Origin: JAGLOK01 sp963676355 | GTDB lineage: Bacteria; Bacillota; Clostridia; Christensenellales; UMGS416 | Length of the DNA: 64,000 nucleotides | Assembly: GCA_963676355.1 (NCBI GenBank) | Contig: OY781093.1 | Coordinates: 1,984,001 to 2,048,000, forward strand | Direction of reading: 5' to 3' | Part shown: in pieces, positions 32,638 to 41,699 of the stretch | Layout of the letters: each line of letters begins with the position of its first letter | How positions within the stretch are numbered: the first letter of the stretch is position 1 | The notes under the pieces: model-generated | Seen by the model: only the letters and a program-made list of their open reading frames with translations | What the model was told of the DNA's origin: nothing | Database searches by the model: none | Made by a program: the position numbers and the translations under genes

Positions 32638-33009
32638 ATGAAACTAGGAGCTTTTTCGATTAGTTTGGCTGTAAAAGATATTACAATATCAAAGGAATTT
32701 TATGAGAAACTGGGCTTTAAAGAATTTGGCGGCAACATAGATGAGAATTGGATTATCATGAAAAATGATAGTACTGCTATCGGGCTATTCCAAGGGATGT
32801 TTGATGGAAATATTTTGACGTTTAATCCTGGTTGGGATAATGATAGTAATGAACTATCCGAATTTGATGATGTTAGAACTATCCAAAAGAAGCTTAAAAG
32901 TGCAGGGATAGATATTATAGAAAAAGTAGAAGCAGACTCACAAGGACCTGGATATTTAACACTCAAAGACCCGGATGGTAACTCGATATTAATAGATCAA
33001 CACATTTGA
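32638..33009 (+). CDS. VOC (glyoxalase/bleomycin-resistance fold) family protein
   Basis: Two beta-alpha-beta-beta-beta modules can be seen. The first is FSISLAVKDITISKEFYEKLGF and the second ends in YLTLKDPDGNSILIDQ, a standard VOC ending. Family members bind metals and small molecules (glyoxalase, dioxygenase, antibiotic binding); nothing here chooses between these. AAAGGAGG upstream gives a strong start. It is transcribed alone. Confidence 0.85.
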   Translation: MKLGAFSISLAVKDITISKEFYEKLGFKEFGGNIDENWIIMKNDSTAIGLFQGMFDGNILTFNPGWDNDSNELSEFDDVRTIQKKLKSAGIDIIEKVEADSQGPGYLTLKDPDGNSILIDQHI

Positions 33010-33102
33010 ACGCAAAGTTATAATAATACTCTAATGGTTTTCTAATTGAATTTGTTTAAACCATAGTGCATAATTACAGTTAATTAAACTAGGAGGTATA
33101 TT

Positions 33103-33570
33103 ATGAGAAAAACTAGCAAATTTTTAGGCATCGTTGGTGGAAGCCTTAGTGCGTTGATGGCAGTAATAATAATTTTGGTCGGTATTTTTATCACATCTTT
33201 TGTGGGCACGTTCCTTGAAGATTTTTTAAACTCGGATTACTATGAAAATCTAATGGAAAAAGAAAATATTGAGACTTATGACTTGGAAGATTATATTTAT
33301 GATGAAGGAATTGAAGACTTTTCAACAATTGCAGGAGCAATTGTTATAACGGTAGGAATTATATTTTTAATCATTGCAGTGCTTGGAATAGTTGGCGGAG
33401 CAATGGCAGAAAGTTCAAATGTATTGGGCGGAGTGTTTATGTTAATTAGCGGACTGCTGGCATTGATTTCTACTATTGGGGTTATAGGTGGATGTTTGCT
33501 TATAATCGGTGGGATTATGGCTTTTGTTAAAGAAAAGCCAAAAAAAGAAGAAAATTTAGTCGAGGCTTAG
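33103..33570 (+). CDS. DUF4064-like membrane protein
   Basis: There are four predicted membrane helices: residues ~8-35, 75-97, 100-118 and 122-147. An acidic extracellular loop lies between the first two (FLNSDYYENLMEKENIETYDLEDYIYDEG), and glycine-rich helices end in KEKPKKEEN. This matches what I recall of DUF4064. The function is unknown. AGGAGG lies upstream of the ATG. The following hairpin can stop transcription from both sides. Confidence 0.7.
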   Translation: MRKTSKFLGIVGGSLSALMAVIIILVGIFITSFVGTFLEDFLNSDYYENLMEKENIETYDLEDYIYDEGIEDFSTIAGAIVITVGIIFLIIAVLGIVGGAMAESSNVLGGVFMLISGLLALISTIGVIGGCLLIIGGIMAFVKEKPKKEENLVEA

Positions 33571-33592
33571 TTAATTAAATTAAGGATATAAA

Positions 33593-33622
33593 AAAAGAAC
33601 GGACATTATTGCCCGTTCTTTT
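33593..33622. terminator. Bidirectional terminator between DUF4064 and aldo/keto reductase genes
   Basis: AAAAGAACGG (33593-33602) pairs with CCGTTCTTTT (33613-33622), giving T-runs on both strands between two convergent genes. Confidence 0.85.
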
Positions 33623-33632
33623 AAATTGCTTA

Positions 33633-34478
33633 TTAATAGCCGTCAAAACCATATCTAAAGGTATTTGGATCGGTTTTAGGTGAACCTTGAGGATAGCTAT
33701 TAATAGCCTTCATGTCCTCATCTGAAAGCTCAAAATCAAAAACATCAGTGTTAGAGTCAATTCTTGCTTTTTTAACAGATTTAGGTATGGCTACAAATCC
33801 ACCTTGAATATGCCATCGAATAAGTATTTGCGCTGCAGTTTTGCCATATTTATCTGCGATGTCTTCAAACAGCTTCACTCCAACAAATTCACCCTGCATC
33901 AAAGGGCCCCATGATTCTATGCGGATATTATGATTATCACAATAATCTTTGAGCGTTTTTTGATTATAAACCGGATGTCTTTCTACTTGGTTTACGCTTG
34001 GAGTTGCACCGGTTGCTTTAATCAAATTATCCAAGTGTTTTGGAGTAAAGTTGCTAACTCCGGCAGAGCGAACTTTTCCTTCGCTTTTAAGCTTTAAGAT
34101 TGCTTCAAAGGCCTGAGTGTTATATTCAGGCTTATAGTTTGGCCAGTGTATTAAATAGAGGTCTACGTAATCAGTTAAAAGTTTCTTGCGGCTCACATCA
34201 AAAGCTTTGAGAGCATCGTCGTATCTTTGCATATCATTCCACAATTTTGTTGTGATAAATATTTCTTCTCTTGGTACTCCGCTGTCACGTATGGCTTTTC
34301 CCACACTTTCTTCGTTTTTATATATTGCTGCTGTATCAATATGTCTATAACCTAAATCAAGCGCCCATCTTACAGCATCGTATGTTTCTTTTCCGTCTTT
34401 AGCAAGAAAAACACCAAGGCCAACCTTGGGTATTTCAATACCGTCATTTAGAGTGTACGTTTCATTCCTTAATGTCAT
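33633..34478 (-). CDS. Aldo/keto reductase
   Basis: A TIM-barrel NADPH-dependent carbonyl reductase. The catalytic tetrad Asp/Tyr/Lys/His is in GYRHIDTAAIYKNEESVG, FITTKLW and YLIHWP. The cofactor site includes VGVSNF-like AGVSNFTPKHL, IESWGPL and IPKSVKKARI. It resembles YvgN/2,5-diketogluconate reductase-type enzymes; the substrate is not predictable. AAGGAGG lies on the minus strand 6 bases before the ATG. The 281-residue length is normal. Confidence 0.92.
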   Translation of the reverse strand: MTLRNETYTLNDGIEIPKVGLGVFLAKDGKETYDAVRWALDLGYRHIDTAAIYKNEESVGKAIRDSGVPREEIFITTKLWNDMQRYDDALKAFDVSRKKLLTDYVDLYLIHWPNYKPEYNTQAFEAILKLKSEGKVRSAGVSNFTPKHLDNLIKATGATPSVNQVERHPVYNQKTLKDYCDNHNIRIESWGPLMQGEFVGVKLFEDIADKYGKTAAQILIRWHIQGGFVAIPKSVKKARIDSNTDVFDFELSDEDMKAINSYPQGSPKTDPNTFRYGFDGY

Positions 34479-34779
34479 TATTATACCTCCTTAATCATTT
34501 AATTCTTATTATATTACTCAAATTTAATTAAAGCAATTTATGAGTGAAATGTTAAATAAATGTTCAATATATTTGTTATATGTATTATTAAAATATATTG
34601 AATTAAATAACATAATATTACATATTGCAAATATTACAATGGTAAATTTTATATATAAAACAACTTATTTATACAAAAAGTTATTAAAAAGTAAGTAAAG
34701 TGCTATTTTAACTATAGTTCAAGGATTATCATACCGATATAAAAAAAGTATGCACTTTAATACACCTAGGAGGAGTTTT
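34479..34779. other. AT-rich divergent intergenic region with inverted repeat
   Basis: This ~300-base gap holds the divergent control regions of the aldo/keto reductase and chemoreceptor genes. TTCAATATATTT (34563-34574) and AAATATATTGAA (34591-34602) form a perfect 12-bp inverted repeat with a 16-base gap. CCGATAT (34734-34740) resembles a sigma-D -10 box, as often seen for chemotaxis genes, but no matching -35 was found. No open frame or RNA gene is seen. Confidence 0.45.
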
Positions 34780-36324
34780 ATGATGAAGATGAATTTGGCC
34801 AAAAGACTATCATTACCCGTTATAATTTTATCAATCGCATTAATTTTGATATCAGTACTTACAACGATTCAATTAAATTCAATGATTGAAACTTCGGACA
34901 TAGTTGTGGTGTCCGATGAAAAAGTGGAAACAGTGTTGATGAAAACTATCGATCACATTAATTGGGTTATGGACATGAGAGACTCAATTGATAAGGGAGT
35001 GGAATTTACGGGAGAAGCTGATCCCAGAAAGTGTGGATTTGGAGAATGGATGTATTCTGAGGAAACGCAAAATATTGAAAATCCTAAAATTCAATCGCTT
35101 TTAACTGAGGTAGAGCCTTACCATAATCAACTTCATGAATCTCTGCACACGGTTAACGATTTAGTAAGCGAAGGTAAATCGGAAGAGGCTGTTGAGTATT
35201 ATAAGGAAGATGTAATTTCGATTTTAGATAATATAACAGTAATACTTGAGCAACTAAAAGATGAATTTATCAAGGAAAGTACAGAAGCTTCACAAGCTTT
35301 ATACAATAAACAAAAAAGTACAACTTTAATTTTAATAATTGTATCTATTTTAAGCCTTTTAGGTGGAGTTACGGTCTCGACAATTGTAATAATCAAGGTA
35401 GTTAGATACCTCAGAGAGCAAATGTGTTCCCTAGCTAAATCAGCGGCGATGGTGTCTTCTGCCTCAACGCAGCTTAACAGCGCAGGGCAACAGCTTGCAG
35501 AAGGCTCAAATGAACAAGCAGCCTCTATAGAGGAGACCTCTGCCGTTATGGATGAAACATCATCAATGGTGAAACAGAATGCGGAAAATACACGTCAGGC
35601 AAACAATCTTTCCAAAGAGGCAACTGTGGCAGCAGAAGATGGCTCAAAGAAAGTGGTTAGTATGACATCGTCTATGGAAGAGCTTAAAAAATCAAGCTCT
35701 GATATTGCGAAAATCATAAAAGTTATAGATGAAATCGCATTCCAAACTAATATGCTTGCACTTAATGCAGCGGTCGAAGCTGCAAGAGCCGGTGATGCAG
35801 GTCAGGGTTTTGCAGTCGTTGCTGAAGAAGTTCGCAATCTTGCACAAAAAAGTGCTCAGGCCGCAAAAGACACAGCAGAGATAATTGACAAAAATATTGA
35901 GCTTTCAGAGCAAGGTGCTGAAATAAGCGCATCTGTAAGCTTAGCTTTAGACGAGATTATGTCAAAGACCAAAGATGTTAATATGCTTATGGATGAAATA
36001 ACTGCGGCAAGTGATGAGCAGGCAAAGGGAACCTCTCAGGTGACTGAGGCAATAGGACAAATGGAACAGGTGGTTCAGCAAAACGCAGCTACTGCACAAG
36101 AGAGCGCAGCATCAGCTGAAGAATTAAAGAGACAATCGCTTACATTAGAAAACATTGTAAATCAGCTGGATAAAATGATAAACAATGCAAAAAAACAAGC
36201 TCAGAGAGCGGAAGCTGTAAATACAACAACACCTATCCATGAAAACAGAAGTAAAAAAAGCTCATCAAAGAAAATAGTGGAACCTAATAAAATTATTCCA
36301 TTAGATTGTGATGACGATTTCTAA
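34780..36324 (+). CDS. Methyl-accepting chemotaxis protein with extracellular CZB-type zinc-binding motif
   Basis: A membrane helix (about 12-32) and a second one (about 182-206) enclose a ~150-residue outside domain. This domain carries the CZB ligand pattern: H59-x2-W, C85-G-F-G-x-W, H115 and H119. The cytoplasmic part is a long coiled coil with the receptor hairpin IAFQTNMLALNAAVEAARAG; no clear HAMP segment is seen. It should signal through CheW/CheA. CZB domains usually sit in the cytoplasm and bind zinc (some react with hypochlorite), so an outside location is noteworthy. AGGAGGAG precedes ATG 34780; an earlier in-frame start at 34750 has no such site. Confidence 0.87.
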   Translation: MMKMNLAKRLSLPVIILSIALILISVLTTIQLNSMIETSDIVVVSDEKVETVLMKTIDHINWVMDMRDSIDKGVEFTGEADPRKCGFGEWMYSEETQNIENPKIQSLLTEVEPYHNQLHESLHTVNDLVSEGKSEEAVEYYKEDVISILDNITVILEQLKDEFIKESTEASQALYNKQKSTTLILIIVSILSLLGGVTVSTIVIIKVVRYLREQMCSLAKSAAMVSSASTQLNSAGQQLAEGSNEQAASIEETSAVMDETSSMVKQNAENTRQANNLSKEATVAAEDGSKKVVSMTSSMEELKKSSSDIAKIIKVIDEIAFQTNMLALNAAVEAARAGDAGQGFAVVAEEVRNLAQKSAQAAKDTAEIIDKNIELSEQGAEISASVSLALDEIMSKTKDVNMLMDEITAASDEQAKGTSQVTEAIGQMEQVVQQNAATAQESAASAEELKRQSLTLENIVNQLDKMINNAKKQAQRAEAVNTTTPIHENRSKKSSSKKIVEPNKIIPLDCDDDF

Positions 36325-36345
36325 AGCAAATTTTATATTTTTAAT

Positions 36346-36373
36346 AAAGGCTCAGCAAAATTGCTGAGCCTTT
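36346..36373 (+). terminator. Intrinsic terminator of the chemoreceptor gene
   Basis: AAAGGCTCAGCAA (36346-36358) pairs perfectly with TTGCTGAGCCTTT (36361-36373). Confidence 0.85.
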
Positions 36374-36432
36374 ATTGAATTATGATTACTAATATGGGAA
36401 AATGTATTTATAATTTTTAAAAGGAGTACAAT

Positions 36433-36777
36433 ATGAAAATCACACCGAATGATTATATAAAAGATGTCCGCCATGAAATGCGAGGCGGCGAAGGCGATGT
36501 AACGATAGAACATTTTCAAAAAGAAGGATTGCCTGAAAAATGCAGACTTATGTCTAAAATCACATTGGAACCGGGATGCTCTATCGGTCATCATGTTCAC
36601 AACAACGAAACGGAATATTATATTATTACAAAAGGTGAGGCAATTGTGGATGATGATGGAACTGATGTCTCATGCAAAGCAGGTGATGTGATAGTCACCT
36701 CAAACGGAAGCGGACACTCCATAAAAAACACATCAAAAGATACGATGGAAATGATTGCTGTTATCATATTGGATTAG
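36433..36777 (+). CDS. Cupin-domain protein
   Basis: A single small beta-barrel. Cupin motif 1 is seen in GCSIGHHVHNNETEYYIITKG (two His, one Glu as metal ligands) and motif 2 in AGDVIVTSNGSGHSIKN. Possible roles include isomerase, dioxygenase or ligand-binding regulator; there is no further clue. AAAGGAG upstream supports the start. It stands alone between a terminator and the gls24 promoter. Confidence 0.85.
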   Translation: MKITPNDYIKDVRHEMRGGEGDVTIEHFQKEGLPEKCRLMSKITLEPGCSIGHHVHNNETEYYIITKGEAIVDDDGTDVSCKAGDVIVTSNGSGHSIKNTSKDTMEMIAVIILD

Positions 36778-36866
36778 GCAGAAATAATTTTTAAAATATT
36801 ATTTTTAAATTAAATATTGAATAGTTTAACTTTTTGTGACAAAATATTCACTCTTAGTTTAAAAAT

Positions 36867-36895
36867 TTGCAACTGCTATTCAAATAAGATACAAT
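36867..36895 (+). promoter_or_regulatory. Promoter of gls24-DAK2 kinase-recG operon
   Basis: TTGCAA (36867-36872) and TACAAT (36890-36895) are 17 bases apart, 55 bases before the first start codon. Confidence 0.6.
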
Positions 36896-36950
36896 CTACT
36901 TGTTCTTATCATAATTATTATTAAGAATAAATACTAAGGAGAGATATTAA

Positions 36951-37298
36951 ATGAGCGCAATAATTAATGAATTGGGTACTATAAGTATCTCAAGTGAAGT
37001 CATCGCAATAATAGCTGGGCATTCCCTTGAGGAATGTTATGGCATAGTTGGCATGTCTTCAAAGCGCGCGGCAGACGGTATTTCCGACCTTTTTAACCTT
37101 GATAACTATTCAAAAGGCATTAAAGTGCAAAAGAATGAAGAAACTGTAGATATCAATATTTTCGTAAAAGTAATCTACGGAGTTTCAATAAATGCAGTGG
37201 CTGAGATAGCAAAAGACACTGTGCGCTATAATGTTGAAAAGTTTACAGGGCTTAAAGTGGGCAAGGTGAATGTCACCGTCGAAAGTGTTAAAGTTTAA
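36951..37298 (+). CDS. Asp23/Gls24 family envelope stress protein
   Basis: The 115-residue protein matches the Asp23/YloU family (LGTISISSEVIAIIAGHSLEECYGIVGM; VDINIFVKVIYGVSI; NVTVESVKV). It precedes a DAK2-domain kinase, the standard Firmicute pairing (yloU-yloV). The role is in cell-envelope homeostasis; the mechanism is unsettled. GGAGAG lies upstream of the ATG. It is first gene of a three-gene operon. Confidence 0.92.
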   Translation: MSAIINELGTISISSEVIAIIAGHSLEECYGIVGMSSKRAADGISDLFNLDNYSKGIKVQKNEETVDINIFVKVIYGVSINAVAEIAKDTVRYNVEKFTGLKVGKVNVTVESVKV

Positions 37299-37313
37299 GC
37301 GGAGGACAATGAA

Positions 37314-38951
37314 TTGAAGACGAATAAAATTGATAGCGCCCTTTTTAAGGAAATGATTTTAAATGGGGCAGTAATGCTGGCTCGCAAAAAAAACGAGCTT
37401 AATGATTTAAATGTTTTCCCAGTGCCTGACGGCGACACGGGAACAAACATGCTTCTTACAATAAAGAGCGCAGTAAAAGAAGTGAGCCAAGTGGATGAGG
37501 ACAGTGTATCTAAAGTTGGCGCGGCACTTTCAAGAGGCGCACTAAAAGGAGCAAGAGGGAACTCCGGAGTAATTCTTTCACAGATATTCAGGGGAATCTC
37601 AAAAGGCATAGAAGGCAAGAGTGAGGCTAATGCAGACGACTTGGTGCTTGCACTTGATGAAAGCGTAAGAACCGCTTACAGAGCCGTTATGAAGCCTAGA
37701 GAAGGAACTATACTTACTGTGTCTAAGGCATGTGCACAGGGTGCGGCAAAAGCGGCTGAAAACACAGATGATGTAGTGGAAATCATGGAACAAGCGGTGT
37801 CTGCAGGCGAAGACATGCTGGAGAAAACTCCTGAAATGCTTGATGTTTTAAAACAGGCAGGCGTTGTCGATGCAGGTGGCGCAGGACTTCTTGTAATCTA
37901 CAGAGGATTTTTGGCAATATTAAGAGGCGAAAAAGCAGCAGGTTCAATTGAGGATATTGTTGAAGCTGACTCACAAAGTTCGCAAAACGTAAGCGCAGCA
38001 GCGCATAGCGATCAAGAAATCGAATTCGGTTACTGTACGGAATTTTTCATAATTAATTTAAATGATGATGTAAACGAAGACGATGTTCAAAGGCTTACAA
38101 ACAGGCTGCAGCTTATAGGCGACTCTGTTGTGGTGGTGGCAGACGATGGTATTATTAAAGTTCATGTTCATGCTGAGATGCCAGGCAAAGTTTTGCAATA
38201 TGCGCTTCGCATGGGACAGCTTTCTGACATCAAGATTGAAAACATGCGCGAACAGCACAGCGAGCTTCATGACTATAATGTAAAAAAAGAACGTACGCAT
38301 TCTGAGGTTGTATGTGTTACAGCAGGCAAAGGCCTTGCTGCGGTGTTTAAAGACCTCGGCGCAAACTTCACAGTTGAGGGTGGTCAGACAATGAACCCCA
38401 GCACTGAAGATATTTTGGCGGCAATTGAAAATGCAAATGCTGATAACGTTATCGTGCTTCCTAACAACTCAAACATCATAATGGCGGCGCAGCAAGCTGC
38501 AAAGATAGCCGAGTGCAATGTTAAAGTGGTGCCGACAAAAACGATTCCACAAGGCGTTGCTGCAATGCTAGGCTATGAACCGCTAAATGAAGTGGACGCA
38601 AACGAAGAAAACATGGAATCTATGATTGACACTGTCATTACAGGACAGGTTACCTATGCTGTACGTGACTCTGAGTTTGACGGCAAAAAGATTAAAGAAG
38701 GCAACATCATGGGAATCACTGATGGCAAGATTGAGATTGTTGATGAAGATGTTCACGATACAACAATCGACCTTGTTTCAAAAATGATTCATGAAGATGC
38801 AGAGATAATAACTCTTTACTATGGTGAAGATACGAAGGAAGATGATGCAAATGCCATCGTCTCTGAGCTTGAAGAAAAATATGAAGATGTGGATGTCGAA
38901 GTTTATTACGGCGGACAGCCACTGTACTATTATATAATTTCTGTTGAGTAG
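37314..38951 (+). CDS. fakA: DAK2-domain fatty acid kinase FakA-like protein
   Basis: The N-terminal DAK2 (DhaL-like) kinase domain has the nucleotide/metal motif NVFPVPDGDTGTNML and GARGNSGVILSQ. The C-terminal DegV-like region carries GKGLAAVFKDLGANF and IVLPNNSNIIMAA. In Gram-positives FakA phosphorylates FakB-bound fatty acids from outside for phospholipid synthesis; fakB is not in this window. The start is TTG 37314, with GGAGG 6 bases upstream; the ATG at 37309 runs into a stop after two codons. The 545 residues are normal. Confidence 0.9.
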   Translation: MKTNKIDSALFKEMILNGAVMLARKKNELNDLNVFPVPDGDTGTNMLLTIKSAVKEVSQVDEDSVSKVGAALSRGALKGARGNSGVILSQIFRGISKGIEGKSEANADDLVLALDESVRTAYRAVMKPREGTILTVSKACAQGAAKAAENTDDVVEIMEQAVSAGEDMLEKTPEMLDVLKQAGVVDAGGAGLLVIYRGFLAILRGEKAAGSIEDIVEADSQSSQNVSAAAHSDQEIEFGYCTEFFIINLNDDVNEDDVQRLTNRLQLIGDSVVVVADDGIIKVHVHAEMPGKVLQYALRMGQLSDIKIENMREQHSELHDYNVKKERTHSEVVCVTAGKGLAAVFKDLGANFTVEGGQTMNPSTEDILAAIENANADNVIVLPNNSNIIMAAQQAAKIAECNVKVVPTKTIPQGVAAMLGYEPLNEVDANEENMESMIDTVITGQVTYAVRDSEFDGKKIKEGNIMGITDGKIEIVDEDVHDTTIDLVSKMIHEDAEIITLYYGEDTKEDDANAIVSELEEKYEDVDVEVYYGGQPLYYYIISVE

Positions 38952-38960
38952 GAGGCTTTT

Positions 38961-41003
38961 GTGCCGCTTGACTCAGATATAAAAAGCATTAAAGGAGTGG
39001 GAGACAAACGAGCTCAGACCTTACACAAGATGGGAATCTTTAAGGTCGGAGACATTTTGTTTCACGCTCCTTATTCTTATAAAGAATTATCAAATCCAAA
39101 AGGGATATCAGCATTTAACCATGGCGATGAAGCTGTTATAAAAGCTAAAGTATTATCAAAACCTTCTCTTTTTCGAAAAGGTAGAAGTTTTTCTATCGTA
39201 AGCTTTAACATAACCGATGGGATGACATCTGCAAAGTGCGTTTACTACAATCAACCGTACATGGCAAAAAACATAAATGTTGGCGATGAGTATATTTTAA
39301 TCGGCAAGATTGATGCGCGTCGCGCAATTAAAAGCATACAAAACCCAATCATCGAAAAAGTGGATTCACAGCTGCCCCCCGTATATTGCACATATAAGCT
39401 TGTAAAAGGTATAACTCAAAAGCCATTTAAAAAGATGGTGGAGCAGGTGTTGGCGCAAGAGCTTGGGACAATTCCTGAAGTATTGCCTTCAAGCTTAAGG
39501 AAACGCTACGGTCTGCCTGAAATTAACTACACTTTTCAAAATCTCCACTTTCCGGATTCATTAAAAGCTGCATTGGATGCAAAATATCGTCTTTCATTTG
39601 AAGAGATGCTTCTTTTTATGACAGCGCTTGTTTATGTTAAAAAAGAAAATGCAAAGCTTGAAACCGAAGCATTCAATATTGACAACTCTTTGGTTGATTC
39701 TTATATAAATTCTTTCGGATTTGAACTTACAGGAGCGCAAAAGAGAGTTATTGATGAAATATTATCCGACATGAAAAAATCTATCGTCATGAACAGACTG
39801 CTCCAAGGAGATGTTGGAAGCGGAAAGACTATACCAGCCTCTGTTGCAATGCTTGTTGCAGCAAAAAATAACAAGCAGTCTGCTTTGATGGCACCTACTG
39901 ATATTCTTGCTAGCCAGCATTATGAGACAATAAGTGAATTCCTTTCACCGCTTGGAGTCAAAGTTGCTTTGCTTAAAAGCAAGATGCCGGCAGCTGAAAA
40001 AAGAGCGATTTTAAGTAAAATCAAAAGTGGTGAGATAGATGTCGTTATAGGCACACACGCACTGATTCAAAAGTCTGTTGATTACCATGACTTAGGATTG
40101 GTAGTAACTGATGAACAGCACAGGTTTGGTGTTGCTCAAAGAGCAAAAATATCTGCAAAAGGGCATAATCCAGACACTTTAGTTATGAGCGCTACACCTG
40201 TTCCCAGAACACTTGCTTTGATACTTTATGGTGACTTGGATATATCAATAATTGATGAGATGCCAAAAGGCAGAATTCCAATAAAAACACGCATTGTAGA
40301 AGATAAAAAGCGTGCTGATATGTATTCATATATTAAAGAACACTTGGAAGGAAACAACAGAGCATACATAGTGTGTTCTCTCATTGAAGAGAGCGAAAAG
40401 TTGGATGCAAAATCTACGGAAACATTGTTGGATGAGCTTCAAGGAAGCATATTTAAAGATATACCATTAGCTGTTCTTCATGGCAGGATGAAAAACGAGG
40501 AAAAAGAAGAGATAATGAGCAAATTTCGCTCGGGTGAAATTAAGTGCATCATATCAACCACGGTAATAGAAGTGGGTGTTGATGTCCCAGAGGCAAGCTT
40601 TATGGTGATTGAAAACGCTGAAAGATTTGGGCTTGCACAGCTTCATCAATTACGTGGACGAGTAGGGCGTGGAAATAATGAAAGCTGGTGTTTCCTTGTT
40701 ACTTCTACTGAAGGCGCGACAGCTAAGCAACGTCTTGATATTATGCAAAAATCAAACGATGGCTTTGTAATAGCCGAAGAGGATTTAAAGATGCGCGGAC
40801 CGGGGCAGTTTATGGGCTTTTCGCAATCAGGCATGATGGATCCGCGTGTTGTAAGCCTAATGGGTGATTATAAACTGCTAGCTAAAGTTCAAGATGCAAT
40901 TAAGGCCCTTTCGCTTCCGGAGTTTGTTGAAGAAGCAAAAGCAGTTAAAAAAGAGGCCATTAAAAGATACGAAGCTAAACTTCGTGACATCATTCTTAAT
41001 TAA
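38961..41003 (+). CDS. recG: ATP-dependent DNA helicase RecG
   Basis: The helicase rescues stalled forks and processes branched DNA. A wedge OB domain (~60-150) is followed by helicase motifs: Walker A GDVGSGKT, DEQH with RFGVAQRAKI, SATPVPRTLAL, STTVIEVGVDVPEA and the QLRGRVGRG arginine finger region, and the C-terminal PGQFMGFSQSGM. The start is GTG 38961 with AGGAGG 6 bases upstream. The 680-residue length is normal. It is last gene of the operon; no strong terminator was seen after it. Confidence 0.96.
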   Translation: MPLDSDIKSIKGVGDKRAQTLHKMGIFKVGDILFHAPYSYKELSNPKGISAFNHGDEAVIKAKVLSKPSLFRKGRSFSIVSFNITDGMTSAKCVYYNQPYMAKNINVGDEYILIGKIDARRAIKSIQNPIIEKVDSQLPPVYCTYKLVKGITQKPFKKMVEQVLAQELGTIPEVLPSSLRKRYGLPEINYTFQNLHFPDSLKAALDAKYRLSFEEMLLFMTALVYVKKENAKLETEAFNIDNSLVDSYINSFGFELTGAQKRVIDEILSDMKKSIVMNRLLQGDVGSGKTIPASVAMLVAAKNNKQSALMAPTDILASQHYETISEFLSPLGVKVALLKSKMPAAEKRAILSKIKSGEIDVVIGTHALIQKSVDYHDLGLVVTDEQHRFGVAQRAKISAKGHNPDTLVMSATPVPRTLALILYGDLDISIIDEMPKGRIPIKTRIVEDKKRADMYSYIKEHLEGNNRAYIVCSLIEESEKLDAKSTETLLDELQGSIFKDIPLAVLHGRMKNEEKEEIMSKFRSGEIKCIISTTVIEVGVDVPEASFMVIENAERFGLAQLHQLRGRVGRGNNESWCFLVTSTEGATAKQRLDIMQKSNDGFVIAEEDLKMRGPGQFMGFSQSGMMDPRVVSLMGDYKLLAKVQDAIKALSLPEFVEEAKAVKKEAIKRYEAKLRDIILN

Positions 41004-41015
41004 TACATTTTAGTT

Positions 41016-41441
41016 TTACTTTGTTTCCGGTGCAGTGTCTTTTTTAGTAATTGATCTCACAATTGAAACACCGCAAATTATACTCAATATGCTTCTGAAT
41101 AGACCGTATTGAACTATAGTTGTCCACCAGCGAAATCCGAAGTGTAAAGTAACGCTCGGGGGTAAAAACAGTATCACAGCTAAGATGAGAGAAAAAATAA
41201 GACCTATCTTATTAATCATAAACCCGTTTTTAAATCCACAAATCAATCGCTTAAATTCTAAAAGCACTCCGATTGCGATTGAAAGAGCAGCAAAAATAAT
41301 TATGTAAATGGCGTATTTGGGGAATTGCATACGGTGTGCTGCCAAAAGATAATCAGGGTGTATTTTGGCAAGCAGGATTATAATTAGTCCAATAGCAATT
41401 GTAGAAATCAGGGTTAAAAGAGTTTTGGGTTTTAGCTTCAT
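41016..41441 (-). CDS. Hypothetical membrane protein
   Basis: This small protein has four predicted membrane helices (residues ~6-25, 40-60, 75-95, 112-130) and a charged tail (TKKDTAPETK). No family is recognised. GGAGA 5 bases before ATG 41441 sets the start; the frame extends to 41474 without a ribosome site. It is convergent with recG. Confidence 0.6.
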   Translation of the reverse strand: MKLKPKTLLTLISTIAIGLIIILLAKIHPDYLLAAHRMQFPKYAIYIIIFAALSIAIGVLLEFKRLICGFKNGFMINKIGLIFSLILAVILFLPPSVTLHFGFRWWTTIVQYGLFRSILSIICGVSIVRSITKKDTAPETK

Positions 41442-41640
41442 TGTGTCTCCATGTATTTTATAAAAGGCTAACATAGACGTGAAGTGATGTCAAATAGTGG
41501 AATTGAGTATAGAGATTATTCAAAAAAGCATGCATGGTCGTCCAAAAGATAGGATGGAAATTGAAAGACATCATATTGAACTGATATTTGCTATACGCTT
41601 TAAACACTTTCCATAAAATTTTAAATATTTAATGCAAATC

Positions 41641-41670
41641 TTACAAACTTACTTCATTTTGGTATATAAT
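41641..41670 (+). promoter_or_regulatory. Promoter of aminotransferase gene
   Basis: TATAAT (41665-41670) with a weak -35 (TTACAA, 41641-41646, 18-base spacing), 30 bases before the ATG. The preceding ~170 bases back to the membrane protein gene hold nothing else recognisable. Confidence 0.45.
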
Positions 41671-41699
41671 ATGTGAAATTTATTGTGAGGTAGTTATTT

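Noticed and set aside
34734..34740. Sigma-D (flagellar) promoter for the chemoreceptor
   Set aside because: Only the -10-like CCGATAT is present; no TAAA-type -35 lies at the needed distance.
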